A DNA stretch of 64,000 bases, taken from positions 32,576,501 through 32,640,500 of the forward strand of contig OY978526.1 in assembly GCA_963854835.1 (NCBI GenBank). Direction: 5' to 3'. Source of the DNA: Megamerina dolium. Taxonomy: Eukaryota; Arthropoda; Insecta; Diptera; Megamerinidae. This document shows, piece after piece, positions 47,332 to 58,950 of this stretch (position 1 is its first letter; each line of letters starts with the position of its first letter). The position numbers were made by a program, and so were the translations under genes. The notes beneath the pieces were generated by a model. That model did no database searches and was not told the origin of the DNA. It worked only from the letters and a program-made list of their open reading frames with translations.

Positions 47332-48979
47332 CAGTATTGTGCAAAACTTAAGCAACTGGCATAGTGCTCTCATTGATTTCAAATTTACTAAAAAATAAAA
47401 GCGCTTAGATTGAATGTTTTAATATTTATTTGTTCCTTCATTAAATACATAAAAAACAACAACCATAAAAAGTTCGGTATTCTTACGAAATTATCTGTAA
47501 ACAACAAAAAACAAATTATACTCATATTTCATCTGTGCAAAACTTAAGCAACTTTTAATATTTTGTGTAGTATCCCTTATTTTTAATTACTGCAGCACAC
47601 CTTTTGGGCATAGAAGCTACTAATTTCGTTAAATATGATTTATTTATATTTTCCCATTCAGTTTTGAGGCCTAAAAATAGTTCTTTATTTTTAAAGCGCT
47701 TTGAGCCCAAGCCTCGTTTTAAAATTGAAAACAAATTTTCAATAGGATTCAAGTCGGGCGATTGTGCCGGCTAATCAAGCACTTGAATCTTATTTGACTG
47801 TAGCCAATCCTTCACAAACTTCGATGTGTGTTTCGGATCATTGTCGTGCTGAAACACCCATCGAAGTGGCATATTCCATTCCGCAAAAGGCAACATTGCA
47901 GTTTCTAAGATGTCCTTATACATAAATCTGTCCATTTTGTGGTCAATCCTATGCAACGGACCAAGTCCACTCCCCGAAAAACACGCCCACACCATGACGT
48001 TCCCTCCTCCTTTACAGTCTTTTTACAGTATCGCGGATTGAGGCCTTCACCTTTCACATGTCGAACTCTTATTATTCCGTCTGAATTAAATAAATTTATT
48101 TTAACTTCATCACTGAACAGTACGCCAAACCACTTTTTTATGGACCAGCCCACGTACTTCTTAGCAAATTCAAGTCTGGAAAAAAAAATATATGTTGTTG
48201 TTTTTGTTTTGAAGGCATTAAACCAAATATACCTTTTTTTTACATGTGTTGGTGTAAGCATTGGTTTCTTTACCGCTTTGTAACTTTTTAAACCAACTTT
48301 AATCAAATGCCTTCTTACTGTGCTTGAATCGACATTTAAATTAAGAGTATTTACTATATCTTTTGAAGACATGAACGGATTTTTTTTAATCAATTTTTTA
48401 ATTTGAATAGCTTCCCTATAAGAAATTTTTTGGGGTCTTCCTCCTGAATTTCGATCTGTAACGCTACCAGTTTTTTCAAATAATCGTATCCATCTTGATA
48501 TCATAGATTTGTTGATATTAATTGATCTTGCAATGTCATTCTGTGGTTTTCCTTCCTTAAATAACGATATAACCTTCATCTTAAATTGATGACTATAACG
48601 GACACGTTGCATTTTGGATTTCAATATGTTTGAAAGAACTGTGCGCTAAGAAAGACTTTTTTGTACTGAGTTAGATCAATGTTAATGCACAAAGCAGAAA
48701 AAACTCCGAAAAAGATCCGTTATTTTCTGAACAAAGAAATATCGAACACCTTTGCACTCCGAGTTGCTTAAGTTTTGCACAGATGAAATATGAGTATAAT
48801 TTGTTTTTTGTTGTTTACAGTTAATTTCGTAAGAATACCGAACTTTTGTTGTTGTTTTTTATGTATTTAATGAAGGAACAATTAAATATTAAAACATTCA
48901 ATCTAAGCGCTTTTATTTTTTAGTAAATTTGAAATCAATGAGAGCACTATGCCAGTTGCTTAAGTTTTGCACAATACTG
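47332..48979 (-). mobile_element. Tc1-like DNA transposon with IR/DR ends
   Basis: 1648-bp element flanked by TA (47330-47331 and 48980-48981). The inverted repeats are about 220 bp (47332-47552 and 48763-48979). Each holds two direct copies of GTGCAAAACTTAAGCAAC, one outer (beginning CAGTATTGTGC) and one inner, the IR/DR layout known from Tc1-family elements such as Sleeping Beauty and Minos. It encodes one transposase on the minus strand, now broken. Confidence 0.93.
47555..48624 (-). pseudogene. Tc1-type transposase (DD34E), interrupted
   Basis: Reads on the minus strand from ATG 48624 (or 48612). A bipartite helix-turn-helix N-terminus (residues 1-110, with GRPQK linker) is followed by a DDE domain: FSDE, QHDNDPKHT and NPIEN, with 34 residues between the second D and the E (Tc1 subgroup). 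Breaks: a one-base frameshift at about 48011-48013, in the run before GGGNVMVW, and a Trp-to-stop (TAG, 47771-47773) three codons before the SPDLNP motif. A 57-nt GT-AG intron is predicted at 48176-48232 because removing it rejoins KKR and LEFAKKYV, the family-like sequence. It is a multiple of three and open, so unspliced RNA also reads through. Confidence 0.88.
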
Positions 48980-48981
48980 TA

Positions 48982-49215
<234 letters not shown>

Positions 49216-49216
<1 letters not shown>

Positions 49217-49495
49217 GGCTGAAGCATAAAAAAATTTATTATCGAAAAGGTTTTTCTTTCGAACGGTACCCGCCTGCCGGCTAGAATTGGCAGAATTTTA
49301 CGGCAGTAACAATTTGCCAAAAATGCTTCTCAAAAAAGCTCTGTGACAAAACTAAGTTAAAGTGATGTCACAAGGGTTCTGCCGTTCGGAACCGGCTAAT
49401 AAAGTAGTTCGCTTCTAATGCTGTCCAAATTTAACACGCACAACAATATTGGAAAAGAAGCTCGGTGGTATCACAATGGGGCTTTCTGGCCCAAG
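49216..49495 (+). mobile_element. tRNA-derived SINE, 5' truncated
   Basis: Begins CGGCTGAAGCATAA, just after where the B box would be, so the tRNA-like promoter is gone. The body is recognisable (TTTTTCTTTCGAACGGTACC, GTGATGTCACAAG, TTCTGCCGTTCGGAACCGGC). The tail is diverged, and the junction with the TA tract is abrupt. Confidence 0.8.
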
Positions 49496-49906
49496 TGTGT
49501 CCTCAGAGGGAGGGCAGCCACATAACCTAAACTAAGTAAGAAATCATTATTAAAGTTAAATGCCATTTAATATTTGATATTAAAATGGACCTAACCTAAC
49601 CTGGCCTACCAAGCACCATTGACATTGGAATATTGACAATGGCAAACCTAAAAGAGTTTAGACTTTCCTACAAAATAATTGTTTCATTTCCACTCGTTTC
49701 TTCTTTTCAATATTACAACTATGTTACCATGTGATAGAATTTGTAGTGATTTGCAGTTTTTCACATATTCAAATTGAGTGTTTTATTATCTACGCGGATA
49801 GTAAATATTATCAAATATATATACATTTTTCCACAAAAGGTTTTCTCGAGTAATACATTAGTGTTTAATACTACATCCAAAGGTTTGGTAGTTAAGAAAA
49901 AGCAAC
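49496..49906. promoter_or_regulatory. Rpn2 upstream region and 5' UTR
   Basis: About 410 bp with no ORF, ending GCAACATGA, a good fly start context. No TATA box at a convincing distance; no specific factor site assigned. Confidence 0.35.
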
Positions 49907-52900
49907 ATGAGTTTAACATCCGCAGCCGGGATTATATCCCTTTTGGATGAACCAATGTCGGATTTAAAAGTTTTTGCATTGAAGAAATTGGACCATATTG
50001 TAGATGAATTCTGGCCAGAAATATCTGAGTCTATAGAAAAAATTGAAATGCTTCATGAAGACCGCAATTTTCCAGAGAACAGGTTAGCAGGAATGGTCGC
50101 ATCTAAAGTGTTCTATCATCTAGGTTCATTCGAGGATGCACTTACTTATGCATTGGGCGCTGGTGAACTCTTTGATGTTAATGAACGAAATGAATATACA
50201 GAAACAATCATTGCAAAGTGTATTGATTTTTACATATCTCAACGTGTCGCCTTTATCGAAAATCCAAAAGAAGCAAAACCAGTGGATTCTCGTCTTGAAG
50301 GCATAGTTAATCGTATGATACAAAGGTGTCTTGATGACGGTCAATATAGACAAGCACTAGGAATCGCACTAGAAACACGGCGTATGGATATATTCGAAGC
50401 ATCTATTATGAAATCAGATGATGTGGGCGGAATGCTGGCGTATGCTTACAATGTGACAATGTCTTTGATTCAAAATCGTGGCTTCCGCAATGAAGTTTTA
50501 CGCTGTCTTGTGGACTTGTATCGTGATTTGGGCGTTCCTGACTACGTAAATATGTGTCAATGTTTGATATTTTTGGAAGATCCTCTAGCTGTGGCTGAAG
50601 TGTTGGATAAACTCACACGCTCCTCGGTGGAACCAAACAATCTGATGGCATATCAAATCGCTTTTGACTTGTATGAGTCTGCTACACAGGAATTCCTTGG
50701 AAAAGTCTTGCAGGCCCTTAAGGATACAGCACCAATACCAACTGCTTTGCCAGACACATTTAAACCACAAGGCACTAGTACCAGTAGCAGCGATGATGAT
50801 GCCTCAAAGAATGACGACGATAAGGACACACCAACCAACGATGAATCCACTAAACTTATTGATGACCAAGGTAAATAGACCTTGAACTACCTGCCATTGT
50901 TCTGTTACATGTCTTATGCTTATGATTCTTATAGGTGATGCAAAAATTCAACGCACCATTGAGTCGCTGAATGATTTAGAAAAGGCTCATCAAAATAATA
51001 TCGAGAAACTCATATCGATACTCTCCGGTGAGGTAACCATCGATTTGCAACTTCAGTTTCTTATTCGAAGCAATCATGCCGACCTGCAAATATTACGTGG
51101 CACTAAGGAAGCAGTGCGTGTGTCTATTTGCCACACTGCCACTGTTATCGCTAATGCTTTTATGCATAGTGGAACTACTTCGGATCAGTTTCTGCGCGAT
51201 AATCTCGATTGGCTTGCACGAGCTACCAACTGGGCGAAACTTACAGCTACCGCTTCGTTGGGTGTAATTCATAGGGGACACGAAGGCGATTCATTGGCAT
51301 TAATGCAAAGTTATCTGCCCAAGGAAGCGGGACCCAGCTCTGGTTATTCGGAGGGTGGCGGTTTATATGCTTTGGGTCTTATTCATGCAAATCATGGCAC
51401 TAACATCATCGATTACTTATTGCAGCAACTGAAGGATGCCCAGAATGAGAACGTTCGTCATGGTGGTTGTCTTGGACTTGGGCTAGCTGCTATGGGCACC
51501 CATAGGCAAGACTTGTATGAGCAATTGAAGTTCAATCTGTATCAAGACGACGCAGTAACTGGTGAAGCTGCTGGAATTGCAATGGGTATGGTGATGTTAG
51601 GTTCGAAGAATGCACAAGCCATTGAGGATATGGTGTCATATGCACAAGAGACACAGCACGAAAAAATATTGCGCGGTCTTGCGGTTGGCATATCTATAAC
51701 AATGTTTGCTCGCTTGGAAGAGGCCGACCCGTTGGTAACCAGCCTGTCTACCGATAAAGATCCAGTCCTTCGTCGTTCTGGCATGTACACGATAGCGATG
51801 GCTTACAATGGAACTGGAAGCAACAAAGCCATACGGAATTTACTTCACGTAGCTGTTTCCGATGTAAACGATGACGTCAGGCGGGCAGCAGTTACTGCAA
51901 TTGGTTTTATCCTATTCCGTACTCCGGAACAATGTCCATCGGTAGTAAGTCTGTTGGCTGAATCGTACAATCCACATGTAAGATATGGTGCCGCGATGGC
52001 CCTAGGTATTGCTTGTGCAGGTACAGGTTTGCGAGAAGCCATTGCACTGCTTGAGCCAATGGTTAAATTTGATCCAGTCAATTTTGTGCGACAAGGTGCC
52101 TTAATAGCATCGGCAATGATATTAATTCAGCACACTGATCAGACTTGCCCTAAAACAACCTTCTTCAGACAGTTATACACCGAGGTAATTACTAACAAGC
52201 ACGAAGATGTCATGGCTAAATATGGTGCTATTTTGGCGCAAGGTATAATCATAATTGAATTACTCTACCCAATAACTAGTGAATACTAATTATCTCTTAC
52301 ATACAGGTATTATTGATGCTGGAGGACGCAATGCCACATTGTCTCTGCAATCGAGGACTGGGCACACTAACTTGCAAGCTGTTGTCGGTATGCTTGTATT
52401 CACTCAGTATTGGTATTGGTTCCCCTTAGCACATGCCCTGTCGCTCGCTTTTACACCAACTTGTGTAATCGCCCTGAATTCTGATTTGAAAATGCCTAAA
52501 ATGGAATTTAAATCCGCTGCAAAACCATCTCTATACGCTTATCCGGCACCACTCGAGGAGAAGAAATCAGAGGAAAGAGAAAAGGTTGCTACGGCCGTGT
52601 TATCGATAGCTGCTCGTCAAAAACGACGTGAAACTGTTGATAAAAAAGAAGACGAAAAGATGGAAGTAGACGAGGAAAATAAAGATGCGGCTAAAGCTAC
52701 GGTCAAAAAAGAGGATGAAAAGATGAAAGTTGACGAAAAGGTTGAAGAGAAAAAGAAGAAAGATCCAAAGGATAAGAAAAAGGATGATGACAAAGATAAA
52801 GAATCAGCATCAACTAGTACTGCTGCGGCTACTGAAAAGGAGAAGAAGGAGAAAAAGGAACCAGAGCCAAATTTCGAGATATTACAGAATCCAGCACGTG

Positions 52901-53112
52901 TCATGCGTCAGCAATTAAAAGTTCTCAGTGTAGCAGACGGGCAATCTTATGCACCGCTTAAAGATGTTACAATTGGAGGAATCATCGTGATGCAACATAC
53001 AGACAAAACGAACGAGCAAGAGTTAGTTGAGCCAGTCGCTGCTTATGGCCCGAAGAATGATGACGTTAAGGAGCCCGAACCACCAGAGCCATTCGAATAC
53101 ATTGAAGACTAA
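49907..53112 (+). CDS. Rpn2: 26S proteasome regulatory subunit Rpn2 (PSMD1)
   Basis: Exons 49907-50870, 50935-52242 and 52307-53112 (two 64-nt introns, both phase 1) give 1025 residues, close to the roughly 1020 of Drosophila Rpn2. The largest non-ATPase subunit of the proteasome base: a scaffold linking the 20S-facing ATPase ring to ubiquitin receptors, in nucleus and cytoplasm. Seen in the sequence: an alpha-helical N-terminal domain starting [16 protein letters not shown]; an acidic disordered insert in the first third (about 288-317, Ser/Asp-rich); a toroid of proteasome/cyclosome repeats (about 340-780, recurring [32 protein letters not shown]); a Lys/Glu-rich insert (about 840-920); and a C-terminus ending [11 protein letters not shown], the conserved Rpn13-binding tail. 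No defect seen. Transcribed convergently with the Ska1-like gene. Confidence 0.97.
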
Positions 53113-53273
53113 ATGGAAATGCTTTTCATAATTATATAATAATCCTATCATTTGCGAAATTATATTACAATAATAATTTAATACAACCATAGCATATATT
53201 TATTTCAATGTTGACACTACTATGAGCCGATGTTTTTACATCATAATTAAGGTTTTCGTCAATTTGCTAATTT

Positions 53274-53279
53274 AATAAA
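53274..53279 (+). terminator. Rpn2 poly(A) signal candidate
   Basis: AATAAA 162 nt after the Rpn2 stop, within the roughly 480-bp gap between the two convergent genes. Confidence 0.5.
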
Positions 53280-53591
53280 ATACCTAAAATTTTCGATCAT
53301 ACTTACAATTTTTTATAGAACAATTCGTTTCTTGGTTGGTCAATCTCATAAACCGTACTAGAATTACCAAGCTCAAGTAAAAAATCTTGATCAATGGCAA
53401 TTGAGCCCCAATAGTCCTACAAGTTGTTACTAGCGAATTTTGTTTAAAAAAAATCGAGAATTTATATTTTATTCCGCGAAAAATCATATTTTCATATATT
53501 TTATTAACTACAACAAAATATCAATAACAAAGTAACTTCTAAATTTGTTATAGTTTTGCTTATTTGAATAGGATGTGACGTTAATCCAAAC

Positions 53592-54685
53592 TTAACTTAA
53601 ATTCCCTAATGGATCTGCTGCCCAAATATAACAAACAGTTTGCGATTTACGTTGTTCCTGTAAAACTCCAATGTGCCGCAGCATTATTATTCGATTTTGT
53701 AGTTTCTTGTCGAGCATTTTATTAATTTTGCGAGATATATCGCCCAGTGTTATAAAATTGCGGCCTAAAATTTATCGTTTCAAATAAAAAAAAAATATAA
53801 GTTTAAATTTGTGCATTCGTTGGGATATTTTTTACTATACCAGGTATATATGTTGCTTGCTCTTTATAGAGCTTCCATAGTGCGAGGTCATTGGGGTTAC
53901 GTAGAGCTGTACGTTCACGATGTAACAGTTGGTACTTTTCATTAAAACATTGTATAACGATGTTTTCCAAAAAAGAACTCAATTCTTCAAAAGTATCACG
54001 TCCACGCATGTATCTGTAATAACAATCCACAAATTTATAATCTTATTCGAAACATTCAAGTTGCCATTTATTGAAAATCATATGAACGATTGCGTATTTA
54101 CTTTGGGATCATTTCAAATTGTTTTAGCGTAAGTTGATATTCGAAATCAGAAAATATGAATGGTATGGGATTTGGTCTGGATCGTTTTATTAATGGTGAT
54201 TGCTTGTAATCGATTATAGACATCTTAGGAGTGCTTACTGCCTAAAAACAAATTTGGTATATAAAAGAAAAAGTACGTATAACTCCGGAATGTACCTGAT
54301 TTAGAAGTAGTTTTGGCAAATTAAATGAATTTGTGCATTTTTTCGTACTTCCTGTCACATTAACTGTATTACTAATCAAAGCCTTTGCACAAAGCTCCTC
54401 GTTCATCTCTGCTACACATAATTTTTGTTTCCTTTCTTTCACCACATAATCTAATATAATTGCTTGTTGACGCTTTGTGCGTTTCATCAACAATTCATAC
54501 TGAATTTTGGCTTCCTCCAATTTTTTCCACAATCGATATTTTGCAGACTCAAGTAATTCTTTTACTTCATTTACTTCCTGCATGACCAGACTGGCATTCT
54601 TCTCAATTTTCTCTCTACGTAGACTAAGTGCAATGAAATGCTCAATTATTTGCATCTTCTCAAGTAATTTTCTATCATCTTCCAT
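53592..54685 (-). CDS. Ska1: Spindle and kinetochore-associated protein 1-like (Ska1)
   Basis: Minus-strand exons 54685-54296, 54241-54102, 54013-53841 and 53764-53592, with good phase agreement, total 876 nt: 291 residues (human SKA1 is 255). Residues 1-100 form a Glu/Lys-rich coiled coil, as in the helical-bundle assembly region of Ska1. The C-terminal half matches the Ska1 microtubule-binding winged-helix domain as I know it: FEMIPKYMRGRDTFEELSSF, then EKYQLLHRERTAL, LYKEQATYIPGRNFITLGDI and NRIIMLRHIG, in family order. The role is to couple kinetochores to depolymerising microtubule ends with Ska2 and Ska3. The start has a good context (AAAATGG). Introns are 54 to about 88 nt. Convergent with Rpn2. 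The family assignment is from motif memory, not a database search. Confidence 0.78.
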
Positions 54686-55295
54686 TTTCTTAAACGTTAT
54701 ATATTATTTTAATTTAAAAAAGTTTGACAGTGCAAAAATTTGAGATCTCATATCAAGAATTGTTTAAGCATGCAACACAAGTAATCAAACAATTTCGATA
54801 TAACAGCGATGATTTTAAACGATACTTCTTGTTTTGAGCAATTAAGGTTTGCTCAAACTGATGCAATTCAGAAGGCTAATTTACAATCTGGGATAGAATA
54901 AAATATGACTTGCTTTTTTTTTTTGTATTTGTCATAATCTTTTTAATGCATTTGGAAGTAACGACTAGCATGAATGTTGTATTTTCTATTGCTTTGAGCA
55001 TATATATTATAGACACAAACAATCTGCTTGTATACAAAAAGAAGCTAGCGTTTAAAACGCTGGTGGTATATATAGTTCCTTGTGAAATTCGTAAACGAAA
55101 TCAAAACAAATAAGAAGCAATTCTACGGAATCCGTGGTAAATATATTATTTTATTTAAAATAAATGTTTAATTGCTTTTGGTTTATTTTGCTTATGCCGT
55201 GGTTATATTACCAATCAATTGAACGTTAATCAAAAAAATTGTTGTTGGTTTCAATACAAAATGAAAAATGAACAATAAAAATGAACATATGCATG
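54686..55295. other. Intergenic, upstream of the Ska1-like gene
   Basis: AT-rich, with no recognised coding sequence. Should contain the Ska1-like promoter near 54690-54780. Confidence 0.4.
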
Positions 55296-55631
55296 TCAAT
55301 AAGTTCTGATTGTTGTTCTCGACTTATTATTCAAGAGTGCAATAGATAAAGATTTTAAATAAAATATATACACACCAAATCGTTGCTCCTGAATTAGTGC
55401 CTTAAATATCGGTGGTGTCATGCGGGTTGCCTTAAAAAATTGCTCACTGTCTCTATTCTTCATTGGTAGAAACATCTTTTCAAGATTCCTTGCACTCTTC
55501 CTGTCGCTGTTAAAGGTACGGCGAGACCATCTCCGCTTTCGACTTGTAGACTGCGACGTTATTTGCATATACAATACACAAATATATAAAAACATAATGC
55601 AGGACAAAATATCTTGATCTGCTTGCAACAT
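55296..55631 (-). pseudogene. PIF/Harbinger-type nuclease, N-terminal fragment
   Basis: A minus-strand frame contains RKRRWSRRTFNSDR, then NRDSEQFFKATRMTPPIFKALI, which resembles the N-terminal part of Harbinger (HARBI1-like) transposases, where an Arg/Trp-rich segment precedes an F-x-x-x-x-RM-T/S-P-x-x-F-x-x-L block. The similarity stops after EQRF, about 85 residues in. The DDE catalytic domain is not found downstream, and the frame ends in low-complexity sequence. Probably a remnant, and a possible relative of the source that mobilised the TWA-duplicating MITEs nearby. Confidence 0.5.
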
Positions 55632-56265
55632 TTTTCAATTTTATTCACTTTTAAGTATTTATATCTTTCTGTTGTTTAAACAAAAACTGATGTCTATTTA
55701 TGATGTTTTATTAAATAGAAATGTGATTGTATCTAATACAAAAAGAAAACAGATGTCGAAGTATTCGTAAGGAAACGTTGTATTATAACTGGCCTTACTT
55801 CTGGCTACGACAAAGTGACATTTCATCATTCAAGGTATATTGAACAGGTAACAGCAGAAGAACAAAACAAAAATCTCATGTATTTTGTTGTTGCTTGAAA
55901 CCTCTAGAATGTCAAACACGAAATTAAAATTTTGTCAATTAGTGAACGTATACAATGTTTGACAACAAACAAAACATACGTCAATGAAATTAAATATTGA
56001 ATAAAATCTAAATAAACAAAGTTTGACAATTCAGGGGTCACACAAAATTTTAAATTATAAAATCAGCTGCTCTCCTGCTCCTGCTATATAATATGCCTTG
56101 GTTTAAATCCAGTTAACCTAGATGTACTAGAGTGGAAGAACAGACAGTTGAACAACTGATAGGTTAGTCTTAGTTTGAGCCAGCTAGATTGGGCGTTTAG
56201 TTTAAACATCAAATAGAGTTAAACTCGCACTGAAAAACTGGCCCTAAGTGTTAATTTTTGATTTA
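55632..56265. other. Non-coding flank with repeat fragment
   Basis: No gene. Contains a block near 56218-56246 (AAACTCGCACTGAAAAACTG then GCCC) shared with 41484-41518, probably part of another eroded MITE. Confidence 0.4.
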
Positions 56266-57394
56266 TGGTGCAACTAGCCACGAACGTACCGCCCGTACGT
56301 AAGAACATAAATTTGTCAAAAGTTATGCCCGTAGCGGCGACGGAGAAATCGACTGTTCTTTCTTGTATACATACATAACAATGTTGCCATGTATCACTGT
56401 GCGTGAATGCTTTTAATCACACTTACCATTTCCCTGATCAAATTTCATAATATAGATGTTATAGCCTAGAGAGACGGCAGCCTAATTCCGGATAACCGGC
56501 GCACTTAATCCGAATAAAATAATAACCTGACAGACGGCAGTATTGCGGATTAACTAAACGGCTGATTGCTGTTTTATTAGGTCTGTCCACTTACATTACT
56601 ATCACTATCAGTTTCTGTCGTCTATCGCTCTCGATATGAGAAAATCTACAAGAAGTACGTGAACTGAAAACTATCAGAAACTTGTAAATTGACATTCACC
56701 ATTCGTAATTGACAGCTGGATTTATTTGTTCGCCAACACTTTTCATGTTGAAAACTGTTAACAATTGTTGAAAGTTTTTTGATAGCGAACACACCTAATA
56801 TTTTGTAAAATGGATGGAGAAATATTCACGATAGACAATTTTCAGCAGTATTGCCATAGCAAATTGCCGTAATCCTCATTTATTTTGAGAATTAACTCAT
56901 AGAGTTTATGCGGATTAGCTGCAGTTAATGCCCGAGTTAATTCGAATTAACTCGGTAATCCGGAATTAGGCTGCCGTCTGTTTAGGCTATTAGAAACTAA
57001 AAAAAAAATTAATATACGTGAAGTATATTTTAATAAATAACTAAACATGATGATAGTTTTGATTAATTAAAAAAAAACTAAATTTTCTTAGTTTATTTAT
57101 AAAAGTCTAATCTGGCAATCTTGTAAGCATAGAGAGTGATAAGCTGACACGGTTTTACGTAAAAAATCAAATTGCTGTTGATTCTCTCCGCTACGGGCTA
57201 CGGGAATGTCACCGTCATACGGTCGTTAGTTTTCGTTAACACGACATTCCCATAAAATAGGTCGTGTCAGCTGACACGTTCTACGGTTTTACAGTCGATT
57301 TCTCCGTTGCCGCTACGGACATAACTTTTGACAAATTTTTGTTCTTACTTACGGGCGGTACGGAAGGGCGATACGTTCGTGGCTAGTTGCACTA
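56266..57394. mobile_element. Hb-B MITE copy a, interrupted by Hb-C
   Basis: Inverted ends TGGTGCAACTAGCCACGAAC / GTTCGTGGCTAGTTGCACTA, flanked by TTA at 56263-56265 and 57395-57397. The terminal inverted repeats run roughly 95 bp, through GTAGCGGCGACGGAGAAATC. Non-coding. An Hb-C element occupies 56462-56989, so the element proper is about 600 bp. Confidence 0.85.
56462..56989. mobile_element. Hb-C MITE copy 1, nested in Hb-B
   Basis: 528 bp with ends TAGCCTAGAGAGACGGCAGC and the inverse of TAGCCTAAACAGACGGCAGC, flanked by TTA at 56459-56461 and 56990-56992. The other Hb-B copy (57963-58479) has the same site unoccupied, with a single TAA at 58284-58286 (reverse orientation). The interior carries a palindromic AGTTAATTCGAATTAACT segment near the right end. 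Confidence 0.92.
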
Positions 57395-57442
57395 TTACAT
57401 TGAAAACAAATAAAAAGTTCGTGATGCGATTATCTGTATAAC

Positions 57443-58673
57443 ATCGCACCTAGGAAAATTTCTCTGTGGTTACATTAGTGTAATTGTGCCGGTTTTATTT
57501 GAATATTGTAATTGTAATAAACTAGTGATGTGCAATAATCGTTTGTTAAAAAATTTTAATTAAACAAATATAAAGTTATTCGAATAATCATGGTTTTGAA
57601 TATTCGAAAATGATTAATTAGAATTTTGATTAATCAAAATAATATTATTCGAATAAAATGTTTAAAATATTTATAATATTTTTTCTAATACAAAGTAAAG
57701 AGGAAGCTTTCCAAAGCTATGAATATGGGAAAGCGTTTAAAATTTTTCTTCTTAAAGAAAATATGATAATGCGTCTAAAATTTTTATTCCCAAATAAAGT
57801 TTCAAAAACAGAAAAAATAAAAATGAAAAATATGTTGATTAATCGAATAACTTCAACTTTGATAAATTATAATTTTAAGGGAATTGATTAGTCGAATAAT
57901 ATGATTATTCAAATTTTTGAACAAACAATTAATCGCACAACCCTAATATAAAGCGCTCCTTATGCTGCAACTAACCACGAACGTAAAAACGTAGAACGTG
58001 TCAGCTGACACGACCTATCTTATGGGAATGTCGTGTTAACGAAAACTCACCACCGTATGACGGTGATGTAGCCGTTGCTCGTAGCGGAGAGAATCAACAG
58101 CAATTTGATTTTTTACGTAAAAACGTGTCAGCTTATCACTCTCTATGCTTACAGGATTGCCAGATTATACTTTTATAAATAAACTAAGAAAATTTAGTTT
58201 TATTTTTAATTAATCAAAACTATCATCGTGTTTAGTTATTTATTAAAATATACTTCACGTATATTAATTTTTTTTTTAGTTTCTAACATCTATATTATGA
58301 AATTTGATCAGGGAAATGGTAAGTGTGATTAAAAGCATTCACGCACAGTGATACATGGCAACATTGTTATGTATGTATACAAGAAAGAACAGTCGATTTC
58401 TCCGTCGCCGCTACGGGCAAAACTTTTGACAAATTTTTGTTCTTACGTACGGGCGGTACGTTCGTGGCTAGTTGTACCATTACTGATGTTACGTCTAAAA
58501 ATTGGTGAGCAAATTTGTCGAATTCGGAATACTTTGGACAGAGAACATAGCTTGTTGTTCCAATTTTTAATTTCGGATTAGACTTTCGGCGCAAAACTTC
58601 CATCTTTTTCTGACTGCCTACTTTTCTACTCGCTCGCACAGTAGCGCCTGTGCAGGCCCATGTGGACAGACGC
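57443..58673. mobile_element. Hb-A MITE copy 4, interrupted by Hb-B
   Basis: Left part from about 57465 (TTACATTAGTGTAATTGTGCC) to 57962, right part 58483-58673, ending GTGGACAGACGC before TAA (58674-58676). The left terminal repeat is eroded, so the start is approximate. An Hb-B element is inserted at the place where the copy at 12968-13647 reads CTTCTTATTGATG. Confidence 0.75.
57963..58479. mobile_element. Hb-B MITE copy b, nested in Hb-A
   Basis: 517 bp, ends TGCTGCAACTAACCACGAAC / GTTCGTGGCTAGTTGTACCA, TTA duplications at 57960-57962 and 58480-58482. Opposite in orientation to copy a. Lacks part of the inner left arm but keeps the central segment that in copy a is split by Hb-C. Confidence 0.9.
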
Positions 58674-58950
58674 TAAGGATGCTTATCACGTTTATCATCC
58701 AAAGAGCGGCGGAATATGACAGCATTTTGTTTTGAATATTCATTGATATCTTCTTAGAGGAATTGAAATTAAAAATTTACATTCAATAGTGTTGTGAAAT
58801 ATGGCAGATTTTTTAATGGCTTTCAGACTTAAGCTGCTTCTAATCGATGAAGGTAATTCTTATGAGAATGTCGCCTCTCAACAGTGTTTAGACGGTATGG
58901 CCTACATGCACCCTCATATTTAATAGAACGTCCACATTAAGCTAATCTAA

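Noticed and set aside
52617..52904. 95-codon minus-strand Ser/Phe-rich frame
   Set aside because: Antisense of the Lys/Glu-rich insert of Rpn2.
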